DNA of 6,353 bases from contig JAKQGD010000296.1 in NCBI GenBank assembly GCA_029573365.1, positions 1 to 6,353 of the forward strand, given 5' to 3'. The position numbers were made by a program, and so were the translations under genes. This DNA comes from Bacteroidota bacterium (GTDB taxonomy: Bacteria; Bacteroidota; Bacteroidia; Chitinophagales; Saprospiraceae). The notes below the pieces were generated by a model. That model worked only from the letters and a program-made list of their open reading frames with translations. It searched no databases and was not told the origin of the DNA. Shown in pieces: positions 5,178 to 6,353 of the stretch (the first letter of the stretch is position 1; every line of letters starts with the position of its first letter).

Positions 5178-6353
5178 ATGCTGGAAGAAGGACACATTAA
5201 AACAACAGAACAGGATTCTGGCCCGCAGGGTCGGGGTAGTGGTTTGTTCAAATGGGCAGGAAGAGTCCTCCTGATTCTTATGGTATTGCTCATTGTTGTC
5301 GTGACGCTCCTGCAGTTTTCCACTGTACAAACTTGGCTTTCTGCGAAAGCTACAAAATACATTTCCGAAGCTACCAATACCACGGTCACAGCCGAAAAAC
5401 TTAAGGTCAGCCCTTTTGATGGCATAGTGCTGCAGGATTTTTCCATCATAGATGCTTCTGGTGACACTCTGGTGGCCGGCGATGCTTTGAACGTTTCACT
5501 GCGAAAAAACCTGTTTTACCTGATCAGCAATCAGCTGGACCTCAGTTATATCGGGGTCAAAGGCATAAAGATGCACATAGTGACAAGCCAGGGTGACTCT
5601 AGGTCAAATCTGACGAAGTTTATTGACAACCTTTCGACCAATCCCAACAAAACAAAAAAATCCCCCTTTGACTTAAATGTCAGAGAAATAGACCTCTCTG
5701 ACATAAGCATCGTGAAAGATGACAGAAACAAAGGTGTGATGGAAACCATAACCCTCAGGGGTGGCAATGTGGACATCAATTACCTAGACCTTGCCTGCAA
5801 TGATTTTGACATAAATTCCATCGTCCTCGACAGGCCGGCCTTCCAAAAAACGACTTATGAGTATGCCTGTCACATAGAGGATGAACTTGCTCTGGAGCAA
5901 TCGGGCCCAAAGACAGAAAAGCCATCAGTAGGAGAGCCCCTTACCATAACCCTGCGGGAACTGGCCATCAAAGAAGGTCGTTTTGGCATAGCCAATAAAT
6001 TGTTGGTTCAGGAAGAAAAATACAGGCAATACCTCGATTACAATAATTTCAGTTTTGAAAACATAAGTCTGCTTATCAGCCAACTGAGCCTGAGAAACGG
6101 TACCGACCTCATGGCTAAGCTGGAAAACCTCTCAGCCCGTGACCATACCGGTTTTGAAATAAGGAACATCAGCTCAGATACCATAATGTTTGATCCCTCC
6201 ACTGCCGAATTTAAGGGACTCAGCGTCGACCTGGGAAAGTCCCGACTAAGCAGATATTTCAGGATGAGTTATGCAGATCTATCTGCTTTTTCTGACTTTA
6301 CCAACAAAGTGATTCTGACGGCTCATCTAGAAAACTCAACGGTCAGGATGGAC
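5178..6353 (+). CDS. TamB/AsmA-like inner-membrane-anchored envelope protein, N-terminal part (runs off the right edge)
   Basis: From the ATG at 5178 the frame is open for 392 codons to the window end. A polar cytoplasmic N-terminus (1-24) precedes one membrane segment (about 27-46, WAGRVLLILMVLLIVVVTLL). Directly after it come features typical of the AsmA/TamB group: QTWLSAKATKYISEATNTTV (51-70), then TAEKLKVSPFDGIVLQDFSI (71-90), and DTLVAGDALNVSL with NLFYLI. The rest is repetitive beta-type sequence with alternating hydrophobic residues, as in long lipid-transfer beta-groove proteins. Bacteroidota homologues are usually well over 1000 aa, with a DUF490 domain at the C-terminus, which would lie outside this window. 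The likely role is outer-membrane biogenesis or phospholipid transport across the periplasm. The C-terminal domain is unseen, so an AsmA-type protein without it remains possible. The start ATATAAATG has no Shine-Dalgarno sequence. Confidence 0.7.
   Translation, partial: MLEEGHIKTTEQDSGPQGRGSGLFKWAGRVLLILMVLLIVVVTLLQFSTVQTWLSAKATKYISEATNTTVTAEKLKVSPFDGIVLQDFSIIDASGDTLVAGDALNVSLRKNLFYLISNQLDLSYIGVKGIKMHIVTSQGDSRSNLTKFIDNLSTNPNKTKKSPFDLNVREIDLSDISIVKDDRNKGVMETITLRGGNVDINYLDLACNDFDINSIVLDRPAFQKTTYEYACHIEDELALEQSGPKTEKPSVGEPLTITLRELAIKEGRFGIANKLLVQEEKYRQYLDYNNFSFENISLLISQLSLRNGTDLMAKLENLSARDHTGFEIRNISSDTIMFDPSTAEFKGLSVDLGKSRLSRYFRMSYADLSAFSDFTNKVILTAHLENSTVRMD

Noticed and set aside
5108..5779. 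Minus-strand open frames at 5108-5467 and 5546-5779
   Set aside because: Both are antisense to the TamB-like gene, whose own frame is uninterrupted and has a clear membrane anchor and family-like sequence.
1..6353. Defence system, mobile element, CRISPR array or horizontally acquired island
   Set aside because: There are no transposase or integrase frames, no direct-repeat arrays, no tRNA-adjacent attachment site, and no obvious change in composition. All genes fit housekeeping, catabolic or envelope roles.

Overview
The window looks like a stretch of ordinary chromosome from a member of the Bacteroidota, perhaps near Saprospiria or Chitinophagia; the finer placement is a guess. Four signs support this. 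Genes mostly lack a clear Shine-Dalgarno sequence. Two upstream regions carry matches to the Bacteroidota -7 element TAnnTTTG. The two LytM/M23 peptidases and the TamB-like protein have the form usual in that phylum. The dihydropteroate synthase carries a DVGAMSSRPGA loop that I recall from Bacteroidota.

Layout, left to right. Positions 1-116 (minus) hold the first 38 codons of homogentisate 1,2-dioxygenase (hmgA), which runs off the left edge. One base upstream of it is a MarR-family regulator (118-585, minus), so the two form an operon with the regulator first. In front of the regulator is a TTTG/TTGTTTTG promoter (613-644) followed by a 22-bp imperfect palindrome (589-610) placed where transcription should start. 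The arrangement suggests a self-controlled switch for tyrosine/homogentisate catabolism. A strong intrinsic terminator (726-764, minus) separates this unit from the next gene.

Two membrane-anchored LytM/M23 proteins follow, both on the minus strand. The first (789-1772) is a coiled-coil protein with a complete catalytic set. The second (2053-3369) has OapA/Csd3-like N-terminal domains, a TTG start, and a cysteine where the family's second HxH histidine normally sits. They probably act on or regulate peptidoglycan in the periplasm. Upstream of them, also on the minus strand, is a small TPMT-type SAM-dependent methyltransferase (3477-4073).

The plus-strand genes begin with folP (most likely 4158-4979), divergent from the methyltransferase, which makes dihydropteroate in the folate pathway. 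After a 198-bp gap comes the N-terminal 392 residues of a large TamB/AsmA-like envelope protein (5178 to the right edge). Envelope work is therefore a theme (two LytM proteins and a TamB-like protein), mixed with catabolism and folate synthesis.

I found no mobile element, CRISPR array, tRNA, rRNA or defence system. No undescribed system stands out. The most useful observations are the MarR-hmgA regulatory layout, the HxC variant peptidase, and the start-site corrections.
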